From NCBI GenBank assembly GCA_036023115.1, contig JAYKKT010000073.1, positions 15,566,001 to 15,630,000 of the forward strand: DNA of 64,000 bases, written 5' to 3'. Every line of letters begins with the position of its first letter. Position 1 is the stretch's first letter. Below are positions 12,426-25,032 of the stretch, one piece after another. A program made the translations under genes and the position numbers. This stretch comes from Brasenia schreberi. Its lineage: Eukaryota; Streptophyta; Magnoliopsida; Nymphaeales; Cabombaceae. The notes below the pieces were generated by a model. It searched no databases, was not told the origin of the DNA, and saw only the letters and a list, made by a program, of their open reading frames with translations.

Positions 12426-12837
12426 GGCATTGTTTGTCCATGACCGATATCACTTATCCAAGCTTTGTGATGTGTAACAACTGACTTTAATCAACGAATT
12501 ACGGTAAAAAAGTTGGTATATCACCAATAAAACATAAAGAAAGAAACATACTTAAGGTGGGTCTAAAAGTTTGGACAGGTAATCCATGACGCTTGCTGAG
12601 AAAATATGAGAAATGTGAAATGTGAAACTCTGATAAATGTAGAGGAATGTCTCAAAAGAGTTGAACCTTAATACGACTCCGGAAGCACAATGGTGGGTAA
12701 GAGTTGATCAAGCATACCCACTTAGTTTGAGATGAGGCCTGGTTTTGGTATGTATGCATGCATAGAATTGATTGTATAGATGTGATATCCATAAAAGAAG
12801 AATATGTCAATAATATGTATTTTCTTAGTTCAACTAG

Positions 12838-12925
12838 AAGCATACTCGACTCACAAGGTGAAGGTTGTGGGTTCGATACCTATGGCGTGCATACCTGGCT
12901 TTGGCTTCTCTGTTGTAACCAAAGA
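12838..12925 (+). repeat. SINE family S1 copy, 5' end missing
   Basis: It keeps 'cgactcacaaggtgaagg', the B box 'gggttcgatacc' and 'gcatacctggctttggctt', but lacks a clear A box. Confidence 0.55.
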
Positions 12926-12929
12926 AGGA

Positions 12930-15865
12930 AAACATGAGAAGAGTGCGTAAGTTGTGGATTCTTAGGTTTTTAGATTATTCAAGTGCATTATTACGGTAAA
13001 CACATAATGCTCTGGGTTGCAATCTTGGGCTTGCTATTGTACATTGCACGCACTTATCGTATAGGTGTGCAGATGCAAGTGCTACCGTTTCCACATCAAT
13101 AGACTATTCTAAACGCACAGGTCTGGTCAGTCAATAAGGGCCACATCTATGAGTTGTAACCAGGGGCCACGGTGCCGTACAGAAGCGAATGCTTGAGAGA
13201 GAGAGAGGTCCAACTGCAAACGGCTAACGCACTCCAAAACTGACAGGCCCCTGTCGTGTGAAGAAAGCCCAGCGTCCGCGAATTCCGGTCTCTCACAAAT
13301 CACTGAAAGGAAAAGTGGAAGAGCTTTATCCACGCCGTTGTGGGATGTCTCCTTGTGGCGAGAGAGAGAGAGAGAGAGCACGCGAGGGTGGGTGTGCAGG
13401 TGTGTGAATCCATAGTGATTTCCAAGAAAAAAGCATTGAGCTATGTGCTTGCAAGAACAGTTTGACAAGTGGGACACTTCCATAATGGTGCTCACACCAA
13501 AGAACGAGACTTACGAAATTTTCCATATCTGTGAACTGTGAAAGGCGTTAGTTTTCCCTGTCCAGACTAAGAATGAGAGTAACCTGTCACAGGATACGTT
13601 ACTTGCCACCGACTGTCTAGATGACATGACGTTAGTCCACACAATAATACATATCCTTTTTTCCTTCCCCCCACCCTTCCCCTTAATTTACTTCAAACAA
13701 AATGAGAACCCGCTTATTCTTCTTATTGTTTTCAAGGTTCCATTGGTTTTCATATTTTTGCGTACCTTTAAATTCTATTTTAAAATTTGTAATTCAGAAC
13801 GGTTTGATTGCACTCGCTTGGGAATCGTTCTTAAAATGAGGTAACTTGGGTACTAAAACGAGCCCAAGGGGGTCAGCCTCTGGCTGTTAGACGAGTAGAG
13901 TCGACACTTGAACAAAGTCAACAACCAACACAAGCGCTAGGTCCCAAGGTTGAGGTCCTGTAGCGAGTTTGTTCTAGCCATCTCCTTAAAAACTTGCATA
14001 TTGTTTCGTTAACCCATGACCTGTCATTAGTATTGTTCAAATTGCTTAAAAACTTGCATACCTCAGATCTATGGGGATCCAAACTTTTAATTTTATCCCT
14101 CTCGTTAGTATTGCTCAAATTGCTGAAATATCACATACCGTCACCGTTAATTGCCGAAAACCATGAAACTACTGAAACTCAAGTACTTCACTATGGTTTG
14201 TATAAGACCGCTCCCTTGTCACTGTTAATTGATTAATTTTCATGTCTTTTAAACTTAATTGATACATGCACACCCTTTTTACTATGCACGTACCTTTTTC
14301 TGCTTTTTCTAAAAATACCTCTGATCATTTTCAGTAATTACAAAAGTACTCTTCAAGCATAAAACGAGACCTCCTCTTATTCGTGTTCTCATTTCTAGCT
14401 ATTCTTTCTTCCATTCTTTGCTCACCTGACTCATTCTAGCTACCTATTACTTGATCTACAACCATGTTTAGGAAAAAAACACATCAAAATCTATCAAAAA
14501 ATGAAAAAAAGAAGAATCAAAAGAAAGAAAAAGATATAAAAAGGTAAATTCAATGATAGATTCGTTGATTTATGCTATTAATTTAGTTTTACCATTTTTA
14601 GTTGTTTTGATTAATTTTTTACTTTTTTTTAACCATAAATGAAAATGAACAACTAAGCCATCTTGATGAAAGAGACGTGGCTCAAGTGAGTCTCTCACAA
14701 TGGAAGAGACGTGCCTAAGACTCATCTTTTTTTTTTTTTCATATGTTTCTTGATTCACTTTTACTTTTTTTTATTCTTAATTCTTATGGTTGTTGTTTTC
14801 GTATTATTGAGCCAGTTTTAGTTTTATTTTTCTTATTTATGATTTTTTTGGGTTCTATCTTTTTTTCAACGAGATTCGTAAGAATGTACATTGAACTACG
14901 AAGAAGACAATAACACTAATTGAAACCTCCGTAGTTTGAGAAAAAAATCCAACCAAATATACCTTTGGAATTGAGTGGGAAAGAAGAGTTTGGGTGAGAG
15001 AAGAGTGAGAAAAGTTGAGATGGAACGTGGAAAGGTAATTTAGGTATTTAACGAAAAATAGATCTGTGAATAGTAAAAAGGGTATGTGCCATAATAATGC
15101 CCTTGTAAATTATGTACCTCCCACTAACAAGTTTCCTCTATGAACGACTGTAATCTTCCGCTCGAGTAGTCAATCCTGAACCAAACAGGTGGAGTAGCTC
15201 GAATAGCCGCACAGCAGGGCAAAGCACTCGCAAATGAGGAGCCTGAGTGCGCAGGGATAACCTACTGTATGAACTGGGAAGCTATAGCTACGCACTGACG
15301 TTATGTACCTTTAGCTTAAAGCACTCTCAAGGCAAACATCAAAGCGGTCCTGATGTGTCGTCAACAACCTTAAGTGGATAGTGTGGGCTTTTTAGTCTTG
15401 CATGCCCATGCATTTATTACGCAGAATCCAGGTGAGTGCTTTATCGATGGTGCTGTTCATGTGTAGGTACCAATGGCAACTTCTAAAATCATGGGGCCTT
15501 ACATTAAAGAAATAATCTAAGACAACAAAAAGCCGATATTTGAGAGTGAGCAACTAGTTGGAAAGTTCTGAAACTCAACTGTCTAAACGCGCAAATAAGA
15601 ACATATCTGAAACCTTCGGGAATTTTTTTCGACTGTATTATGAACTAAAGTATATGCCCCGAACCCTATGATTGAAATTCTTGGATCCGACAATGGCACA
15701 CAACCATACTACAGCAAACTTCATAAACGCTTCCACTGTCAAAATTTTTACCAGCATATAGAGTCAGTTACGTTAAATCCGTGACCCGGATCATATATAC
15801 ACATACACACGTGCACAACTGAAAACTGTGCACGGCCAACAATTTGAACAGCTATAGCGAACTTC
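12930..15865. other. Region 3' of the ecdysoneless-like gene; no other gene
   Basis: No supportable coding region. The part nearest 15865 is expected to be the 3' UTR of the minus-strand gene. Near-duplicate short phrases occur at 13985-14055 ('cttaaaaacttgcata' twice). A minus-strand frame at 13127-13495 shows no family features. Confidence 0.45.
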
Positions 15866-16045
15866 TCATTTCTTTGCAGTTGAATCATGAGGGAGCCGTA
15901 GACCCATCAAGCCGAGCAAGTTCGATGCTGGCCCCGGAAGACCCTGCTGTGATGAGAAGGAATCAAGAACGCTCTGCAAAAGATTCACGTCCATGTCAAC
16001 AGGGGTGAGATCAGCAACTGCTTCCTCGGGACTGGTTGCCAACCC
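15866..16045 (-). CDS. Last coding exon of an ecdysoneless (ECD/SGT1-like) protein
   Basis: On the minus strand a splice acceptor (tttctag) precedes 59 codons and a TGA stop. The peptide starts GLATSPEEAVADL and contains VDMDVNLLQSVLDSF, then QGLPGPASNLLGLMGLRLP. This acidic 'VD.DVNL' stretch followed by 'GLPGPASNLL..MGL.LP' is, from memory, the conserved C-terminus of ecdysoneless homologues, linked in animals to spliceosome assembly and the R2TP/PRPF8 pathway; the plant role is poorly defined. Only this exon was found: no upstream exon is recognisable between 16046 and the MULE debris at 17.8 kb. It is either separated by a long intron or an orphan exon. The amino-acid pattern is intact, which argues against an old pseudogene. 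Confidence 0.62.
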   Translation of the reverse strand, partial: GLATSPEEAVADLTPVDMDVNLLQSVLDSFSSQQGLPGPASNLLGLMGLRLPHDSTAKK

Positions 16046-16612
16046 CTAGAAACCACATTATGAATGCTGTGAGCATAGAAGTACCACCGACGTGTTTATA
16101 TCAAACATAAGAGCACTTATAGGCAGGAAAAGCAAGGGGAAATGTACATGAGCTTGACAACCAAATGGTTTATGGGATCGAAGAACAAAGATCAGAACGT
16201 TCAAAGTGTAGACACAATCGAGAAAGTCACAAGACGAGATTATATGGTTCAGGTAAGGAATTCCTTGTTTCCCAACTGTCATCGCATAGAAGATCCAGTA
16301 CAGGATCAAAATTGAAATTACAAGATGGGAGCCCCTTTATATGTCATGACATCCCCAAAGAATTGAGAAACATTACGTTAATACTCTACACACACAACCT
16401 GATATATACCAATAATATATACCAATACACTAAGCACCAACATATTTAAACAAATCTTAACCATTCATCTTGAAATTTGATTTCAAAAAGCAAAATGTAT
16501 ACTCATGAATAAGTACACTTACAATATCATCCATCACCCAAGATGGGTGACTGAGATTTGTTTAAATATGCTAACACATAAGTGTGCTACCATATACCCT
16601 GTTCTCTCTCTC

Positions 16613-16645
<33 letters not shown>

Positions 16646-16719
16646 CACTGTAGATTCTTGTTTTTGAACTTTTTTTTCTTTTCTGAAGTTGGCATTTGAC
16701 TATCTAGCTATCTATGTAC

Positions 16720-16757
<38 letters not shown>

Positions 16758-17850
16758 GTCCATATGCACACATTCGTAAGAATCATTTTTCTTATCGTCT
16801 TGTTGCATATCATAAGCAATTGGACTTGATGCAGTCTCACGAGGTATGTGTTTAACAATAATTATTTGATTGTTATTTATGTTACACATTACTATATACA
16901 ATGACATCATTTGATGTATTCTTTTCTTGAATCACTTGGCAACCTTATTTGTTAAAATAGATACACGAACAACATCTATCACGTGTATCATGGATGCATT
17001 CGATGTTTGGATATCATAGAGCCATATATGTCAAACTAAGTTGCTCATCAATTTGGTCATTGTCAGTGGATCCCATTTGAACCATTAAGACTCATTATAG
17101 TACACATGCTAACAAAACCACATGCCTATAAGGTAGAGTATCATCCTCAAGATATAGAGTGACAATTACATAACTCACGTTGCCTTGGACCACAATACCT
17201 TGATGTGCAGGTGACATACTCTCTCTATATATACATATAACATTGAACGATCGCATTATGCCTTTCATCGTATGTTGATAAATTTATGTAGAATCATTGT
17301 ATAATTAAACAAATAAGCAAATTTGTAAAATGAGTATAGCAAATATGCAATTAATATATATAGTCAAAACATAGAAAGAACATGTAACTTAATATATAAG
17401 TTGTTAATCGTCATCCACATTTATACATTATCATCGCTTGACCCTCTTATTTTAAGATAATATTCAATATGTGCTCGAAATAGTAAATCTCAATAAGCAA
17501 CATTGTCATGTTTATAATATTGCGAAGATAAAAATATAGACAACATTGAGGATCCATCTACCAAATGTATCTACATAAAATACAAACAAAGTAAATAGTC
17601 AAACTCAATACAATAAGTCCATGCAAACAAGATAACCAATACATAAAAAGTTTTGTTACATGTTCTTACTATTAGAAAATATCGTGTTGATTTATCATAG
17701 TACATATACCACATATGTTTTACAAATGATTGGTCATCATGTACTAATAATAGATGGAACATTATTGACCTAATCATGTAGAGTTGTACTAATACAACGT
17801 TTTACACCATAGCTATTACCCAACTCAATGCTTGGAAGGACATCGACTAT
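16046..17850. other. Presumed intron or flank of the ecdysoneless-like gene
   Basis: No further exon found. It contains a perfect CT-AT-AG mirror tract (about 16603-16647) and an AT tract (about 16722-16753). The rest is AT-rich and unassigned. Confidence 0.4.
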
Positions 17851-17854
17851 CCTT

Positions 17855-20070
17855 TCAATACGCAATGTATTGAAAAACAATGTTGACACCTTCCTCCTTT
17901 ATAAAGACTGTAGAATATATATCTCGATTACATGAGACCTTCCTAAAACACAATTTACAAGCTTTAGGCCACCATGCTTCACTATCTCCTAAAAACTCTC
18001 TAATAATATGGTATCTGCAATTACCATCTCTAGAGACATTCACCAATCTACCAACATATGGGCTTGTAAACCAATGTATTTGCATCTTGTTGTGTTTTTC
18101 AAAATCTAACCTTCTAGTAGTCTTTTTGTCATGAGATGTATGAATACGTAGAACCATCAAATCCTGTGCAACATCAAATATAGGGTCAAAACTACTTAAA
18201 GAAGAAACAACATATCGAAGAGATACTCCACATGCTCAACCAAGTCCACGCCCTTATCTCGTACTAGCATTTTCTCAAGTATCACTCCTCTCTACATGCT
18301 CAAATGAAGACAACTCTCTCTTAGTAAGTTTGTTATAAGGTATGCCTTTAAGTTGTGGAAGAGGTGGCTCCTGTAGTGTATTGTGATGAGGATTTAGATG
18401 ATCATCTAACAAGTTAACCAACTTTTTTTTCTATATTATGATGAATTAATAGTTGATAGACAATATTATGTATCTTAGTTTTCTTTCTTTATTCCTCATT
18501 TTCATACTCAAATGTGGAAGGCCTTTTTACCTTTATGTTAAGCTTCTTCGAGAACTTATCAATTGAAAAAAGTTATAGAGTCTCACCACTCTTGAAAATA
18601 ATACTAATCTCGTGAGCGCACGGTAATCCATGCTGCCACCACAATATACATCAATATAAATGGGGATCAATACCTACTATTTTCATACGACTTATCTCTT
18701 TGACAATAGATCAAGTGCATATCGTGGGACTCTTTTTTCTAATAATCTTTTCTGTATAATCAACATATTGTATGGTAATAGTTTGTAGTTCCTCAAAAGA
18801 CTTATTTAGTTTCGTGACCTTCAACCATATCAATGAATGGAGTTTGATGCATATTGTATTGAACCGTTAAGTAGAGCTACCGAAGAATCCTTTTAACTGT
18901 GCAAGTATACCCTCAACTCTGTCAACCAACACATTATACATAATATAGGATTTGAAAAAAAAGTGGCGTACATACAAAGAAACAAGTGCACTCACTTAGT
19001 AGCTAAGTGTATCGTAATACATCATCTTATCCATCTATAATGAGATAATCCTCTCTTTATATAGGCTCAACCACTCCTCTTTATCATAAAAAAGTACGAC
19101 ACACAAATTCTTTCACTTCTCCTCTATCATAGTCAATGACTCTATGTACACCAAATGTAGTGACTATTTCTTTATTCCTTGTCAACCGAACAATATATCC
19201 TTCGATGTTCTTCTCAATATTATGTTTGCATAGAAAATGTATTACTTCTATGAATATGATCTCAATTGCATTCATTAGTAAAAGATCATGATCACTACTG
19301 CGTACTATATAGAGAAATCCATTCATCGTATATAACTCCATGATACACCTCAATACTCACACATAATTATCTTCTTTCTTTGCATCTATGAATGCAAATG
19401 ACAAGAAAAATTCTTATTTGTTGATGTAAATCCTATAACCTTAAAACAAGATATCTTATATCTACGAAAAAATAAAATAAAAAATCTTTTTAGTATATAT
19501 GTAAATATGAACAAATATAACAAAAAATAGCTCATACATATTTGTCTTATACATACATGTAACAACTAAATTGATTGAGGATGTGGAAACACAACATCGC
19601 TAACAATGTCTGTATTTGGTATATTTTTGTACTAAGTGCAACACTAGTGACTATCTAATGTATTGTTATAGAACAATTCAGCCACCCATATCCTCTTTCC
19701 TAATTTTCATCTTACATTATAAATGTGTCTTACTATATTAACATTCATATCATAAAGACGCTTCAATTATGATAAAATATGCTTAAGCTTACAATGATTT
19801 TAGCTCATCTCTTTTGTCATATTATACTCAATATCATTCAATCTATCTACAAATGCACATCCTTATAATATAAGGCTAAAAGGTAATTATGTGTACCATT
19901 AACTATATTCAATCTCTATAAACCATCAGTTTCCCTCTCTCCTGTAAGTAAAAATGAGTATTTCACTTTCTTTGTATCAGTCGATCGACAACTTTTAATG
20001 TCAACATTTTTCTTATTTTTTCATTTGTCATTTCTTCCACACCCAAACCATACTTTGTTTCTCATACCTC
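17855..20070 (-). pseudogene. Decayed MULE transposase with OTU-like segment
   Basis: Read on the minus strand, three parts occur in the order expected of plant Mutator-like transposases with an OTU-type protease domain. About 19990-19700 resembles the N-terminal 'LEG.AFA.RL...EYSMIKEMSKSHCK..HILSSLK' region (clearest in the mirror copy at 33143-33388). 19353-19084 has SDHDLLLMNAIEIIF followed by HFLCKHNIEKNI, corresponding to the 'D+.LALMNA...LC.WHI.KN' transposase core. 18160-17855 has VSRDGNCRYHIIREFLGDS, an OTU-like catalytic-Cys region. Many frameshifts and stops separate the parts. No terminal inverted repeats were found, so the element limits are unknown. Confidence 0.65.
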
Positions 20071-20129
20071 GAGGTGATAGTCTCCTTTGTATCTCAAAAC
20101 CAAACAAAAGTATAATGCCTCATCAAAGT

Positions 20130-20250
20130 GCACCCCTAGAGTGTTAGCTCAATCCAGGTGCTCCAGTACCATTGCTGCTGATGCTGAGTTCGACTCCTAA
20201 AAGGGGCATGTGTTTGTGCGGGTGTTAGGATTCGGCCTTGGATCACTAGT
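20130..20250 (+). repeat. SINE family S2 copy
   Basis: A box 'gtgttagctcaatccagg', B box 'gagttcgactcc', and 3' 'gtgttaggattcggcctt'. Duplicated in the right arm at about 32780-32900. Confidence 0.65.
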
Positions 20251-21182
20251 GAGTGATCGATTCTATGAAATGAACATGCGAAAAAAGTCGCCGTATAGAT
20301 CTAGAGAGCATGACTGTTCTCGCAACCTACAACTATACTTTTTCTTTTCAATTTGAAGGGAGCACTGAAAGAGGTGATAGATAACAGTCGGTTACTTCGT
20401 TGTTTTCTTCCTCGTATATTTTGATGATTAACCATTGATTTGCTTCCCAGTTTCAACTGTGAGCATGGAATCTCTTTCTGAGTTACATGGGGCCGCATAT
20501 ATGAAATTCACTAACTTCATCTTGGGAGTCGAGTTCTCAGTCAGGTGAGCTAGCACTTTCAGTGCGTTGAGCATTTAAATTTCATCCACTCAAATTTTGT
20601 AAATCTACTGTTAGACAAGATAGGTTCGGAGTTGACCCAACCGTTTGAACCGGAACCGTACCAGTGGTGGAACCGGCGGTAACCGAAACATAGTGAATCA
20701 ACCCCAGACCCGGAAACTCTCTCGATTCAGTTACAATTTATGATATTCAAAAACTGGTCTGAAACCAAAACTAAAACTGACCGTTTCAAACCACCTCTAA
20801 TGAACGGGTTATATATTTAACATTCCATAGCTCAACGATATATGAAAATGGCCTAGAACCAAAACCAGAACCTACGGTTGAGAATTTAATTCGCACAAGC
20901 TCATGTACAAGTATACTTCAAAAAAGAAAAAATTGAACCAGTTTTAGCACAGTTCTGAACCGGAAACCGATGTTTGGAGACCGTAACGGAATTATCTATC
21001 TACAGTAACATTATGCAGAGTCTGTTGATTTTTTTGTCAGAAATTGTATGAAAAGCCATTTCCGACAAAATTTTTGAGTAAAATCAGTACATTACTGTGT
21101 TCAAAGTGCTCAAAAAACATTAAATGAATTTTTAAATATGAGTGCGTCATCCAGATATAAAAACGGATCTGTACAAAGAGCA

Positions 21183-21245
21183 ATCATTCACCTTGATACG
21201 GAGTCAATTCACAAGTTGAAGGTCATGAGTTCGGTACGGGAGTGT
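21183..21245 (+). repeat. SINE family S1 copy, partial
   Basis: Contains 'gtcaattcacaagttgaagg' and 'catgagttcggtac'. Related partial copies lie at 22485-22555 and 22785-22845, each in the same orientation. Confidence 0.5.
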
Positions 21246-21439
21246 GGACCCAAAAACATAGAACGCGGCTATTATAACTTGGATTCGATTTAGCATTAAA
21301 ATCCACGGAATTTGTACCAATTTGCTGCGATTTGCCTAATCTCAAACGTTGACATCCGTATACATATTATCTTTCAACCGTCCTCCACTAAACGCTATAT
21401 CAAGTCAAATGCGTGGGTTATAAATAAAAGATTCTACTG

Positions 21440-22200
21440 TACACGCACAACGAAACAGTGCACACCTTTTCACTCATAAATAACCTTTCTTGTAGAGATG
21501 TCAATATGGGTCCGGGCAGTCCATGCAGGGACATGGGCCGGGCAGGGCTAGCCAACAAGGACAAGCTTACTTTTATACATATATATATATATATATATAA
21601 TATTTTTCATTGTAATGTATATATATGTACATTTCAATGTATATATATAGTTTTTTATTACATGTTTATATATAATCTGATCATGCTGGTTGGCCTGGTC
21701 CAGTCCGCGTTGGCCCCCAGTTTGACATCTCTACTACTTTTACCCTCTAAGATTTCCCACAATCTTCATACAAGTTTATCACTTTTCAGTACTTATCTGG
21801 TGGACCGTCTCTTTTAGACGTGTAACTAATGAGCTTTAATGTTGGGTATGCGACCCTGCAAATTTTTTTATTTTTCTACAATTTAATTGTATATTTCTCA
21901 AATTTCTGGTAGAGCGGTCGCCCTATCTCGCCACAGTGTAGATCCGCCACTGAAGAGAGTCGAACTCCCACTAGCAACAATGGTGTTAGAGCATCCCGCC
22001 GTTGAGATTGTTATTTGACTAACTTGTTAACTAAAGATTGTTATTTGACTAGCTTTCGCGAGTCGAAACGTGCCAAAGGTATCATTTTTACATTCAGCTA
22101 TATTTTATTTTTTTGGGCGGCCAGCTGTACGTAAAGAATTTAACAACCCGAACACGAACCAAGTATGGATTAGCCGGACCCTACCCAACTATGAGTTGTA
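21440..22200 (+). repeat. Duplicated block pair within the left arm
   Basis: 21440-21990 (from 'cactcataaataacctt' through an AT tract to an S2-like SINE end) recurs at 23930-24555. 22000-22200 ('ttgactagctttcgcgag' to 'ggaccctacccaactatgag') recurs at 23340-23513. The two blocks are in swapped order in the second occurrence, so this is not a simple tandem duplication. Confidence 0.75.
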
Positions 22201-24041
22201 TCAAAATTTTTATGCTATTTGGGAGTTGTTTCAATTCATATAAGTATTTCAAAAGTTCACACATTCTAGATTCATATTCAACAGTCACAAAACCTTATGA
22301 TTGTTGTATGTAAATTTTTCCTCATGAAGATCACTATGTTGAAAAATAGATTTCACATCGATTTGATAGATGATGAGATTATATTTCTTTCTTTTGTATA
22401 TCCTTTGGCAATGCTTTGTAGTTATTGATTATTCTGTCAGCATTTAGTTTTTTCTTGAAAATTTGGAACTGTTTACGAAGAACAATGATGTCACCTGGCT
22501 ATAGAGAACTCACAAGTTGAAGGTCATGAGTTTGATATGGGGAGTGTGGATTCATTGACCTGAAGCTCCACTATTATAATTTGGATTCGATTTGGCATTC
22601 AAATCTGACCTCCTTCTGAACCGTTGACATCCATATCCATAAATTAATTTTCAACCGTTTCCGACTATTCGCATTTACTCTGATTCCCCCCTCTTGGCAC
22701 CTGTCACGTTGAGAGCTTGTAAATAATAAATGCTAGATCAAGTCAAATGCGGGGATCATAAAAGATTCTAAGGTACATGCACAACGCCAGAGCTCACCTG
22801 GCCAAAGGGTCGACTCACAAGTTGAAGGTCATCAGTTCGGGAAGTGAATCTGTCTTCAGCTCTCCATCTTGGTCCGCCCCGCTTTCAGAAATCCTACGTT
22901 TCCACATAATGGTTGAGATATTGTATGACCGAGAAATGGCAATTGTGGACAGGAAACCAATATCGGGCACGAACTTGACCTGAAAAAGGTCGTGTCCGTG
23001 TCAGCGTACGCGTACCCTGTTCCTTCTATGTTGTGTTTACGTCCGAATGAGTGAATTTGAAAGTCTTAGCGTGGACGACATGACGTGAAAACGAAGCAAA
23101 ATGCTAATTATCTAACAAAAATAGATGCCCCATGAGTTTCAAAACGTAAAGCAGTTGATGCAATTTTCACTAGTTTAAACGCAAGACTTGAAAAGTACGA
23201 TTTCTTGCATGTTATGTATACAGAGCTTGACTAACATAAGATGGTACCGCTGCTTAGATCTGGCAGAGGAGCCGAATAGGACAACCCTTGTCTGATGCTC
23301 GGCTCGTCCTTTACACGAACAAGCCAAAAGTTAGCAGCTAGCCTAACTTCTTAATTAAAAAACTTGTTGTTTAACTAGCTTCCGCGAGTTTAAAACGAGT
23401 CAAAGATACCATTTTCACATTCAGCTATATATTTTTTATTTTTTTATATGTATAGGATTTAACGACCCGAAAACGAACCAAGTAGGAACTGGCCGGACCC
23501 TACCCAACTATGAGCAGTTTGGTTCGTTTACCAGAGCTACAGGCGATTTCCCTCTCCCTCTGTTTTCGCTTTGCATCTGGGTCTTCGGCTTCAAGTCATG
23601 TCTGGTCATGTTGCACCACACGATATTTGTCACTTGGGTCTGTGTCAAAAAAATAAAAACACGCCATATAGCATGCAGTTGACACACTTCTAACGAAAAT
23701 ACAAACAGAACACGACCCAAAACGTGCCCCCATCACCTTCCATCTTTTCGTTATGAAGAACTTCAGTTCATGGTTTGAATCGTGCACCAACCTTTTTGTT
23801 TAGTCAACCATTTGAAGTTGCTCTACTCTTTCCTCGTCACATGAACGTTAATTTGACAAATTATATGAATGTCATGAGTTCGGGGCGTGAATCTGTCTTC
23901 AGCTCTCCATCGTTCAAGCTGCTGACATCCACTACCCACGCCTTCTCACTCATAAATAACCTTCCTTGTAGAGATGTCGATACGGGTCTAGCCAGTCCAT
24001 GCAGGGCCACGGGCGGGGCAGGGCCAGCCCACAAGGACATG

Positions 24042-24042
<1 letters not shown>

Positions 24043-24124
<82 letters not shown>
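24043..24124. repeat. (AT)n microsatellite
   Basis: About 80 bp of pure AT. The corresponding block at 21570-21600 has a much shorter run, so the tract expanded or contracted after the block was duplicated. Confidence 0.95.
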
Positions 24125-24127
<3 letters not shown>

Positions 24128-24439
24128 TTTTCATTACAGTGTATATATAGTTTTTTATTACATGTATATATATAATCTGATCATGCGGGTTGGCCTGGTG
24201 CAGCCCACGTCGGCCCCCAGTTTGACATCTCTACTTCTTTTACCCTCTAAGGTCTCCCACAATCTTATTACAAGTTTATGGCTTTTCAGTACTTAATGTT
24301 AGGGAAAGATGAACTGTCCTTATCTGTTGGACCATCTCTTTTAGACGTGTAAGTAATGAGGTTTAATTTTGGGTACGCGATCCCTGTATTTTTTTTTCAA
24401 TTTTCACAATTTACTCGTACATTTCTCAAATTTCAGGTA

Positions 24440-24555
24440 GAGCAGTTGTCCCACCTCGCCACAGTGTAGATCTGCCACTGAGGAGGGAGTCGAACTCCCA
24501 CTATCGACAATGGTGCTAGAGCATCCTGCCATTGAGCTAATGCTCTTGCTCTTGT
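24440..24555 (-). repeat. SINE family S2 copy
   Basis: Minus strand: 'gcattagctcaatggcagga' (A box), then 'gggagttcgactccct' (B box). A related truncated copy lies at about 21920-22010. Confidence 0.55.
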
Positions 24556-24983
24556 GTATCAAGAATTTGATCAACACAAAATGGTACCACTGTTTAGATC
24601 TGATAGAGGAGCTGAATAGAACAATGTATACTATATATGTATTTGATTAAAGGATATTAAGCGAATTTTAATCAATTTACCTAATTTACTCTTCCATAAT
24701 AGACAATGGTTCCTTGCATTCGGGTCAAGCTCTGCAGTGATCAGGGAGGCAACACACCCCTTGTCTCGGAGTTAAGGGCAGAGACCCCGACTTGACCTTT
24801 AATTCGTAATTGATGGTATAGTGAAATATTAGCTCTGTAATCGTTATGGAGTCTCAGTCTCTTTTCCCGAACCATGGTGTGATTGTATTGTATGATTGTT
24901 TTTCTAGTTATGATCTTAACAATGTAGAATATGCTGTTATGTATGTTCGTGCATAAAACCACCTATAGTTTATCCTTTACATC

Positions 24984-24989
24984 TGTGTA

Positions 24990-25026
<37 letters not shown>
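24984..25026 (+). promoter_or_regulatory. (TG)n(GA)n leader tract of the fucosyltransferase gene
   Basis: A TG run followed by a GA run ends 7 bp before the first ATG (25033). The truncated relative at 30052 has a CT/CG tract in the same relative place. A regulatory role is inference only. Confidence 0.45.
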
Positions 25027-25032
25027 ATATAA

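Noticed and set aside
13127..13495. Minus-strand 122-codon frame
   Set aside because: Contains Ser-Leu repeats from GA tracts and no family features; likely chance.
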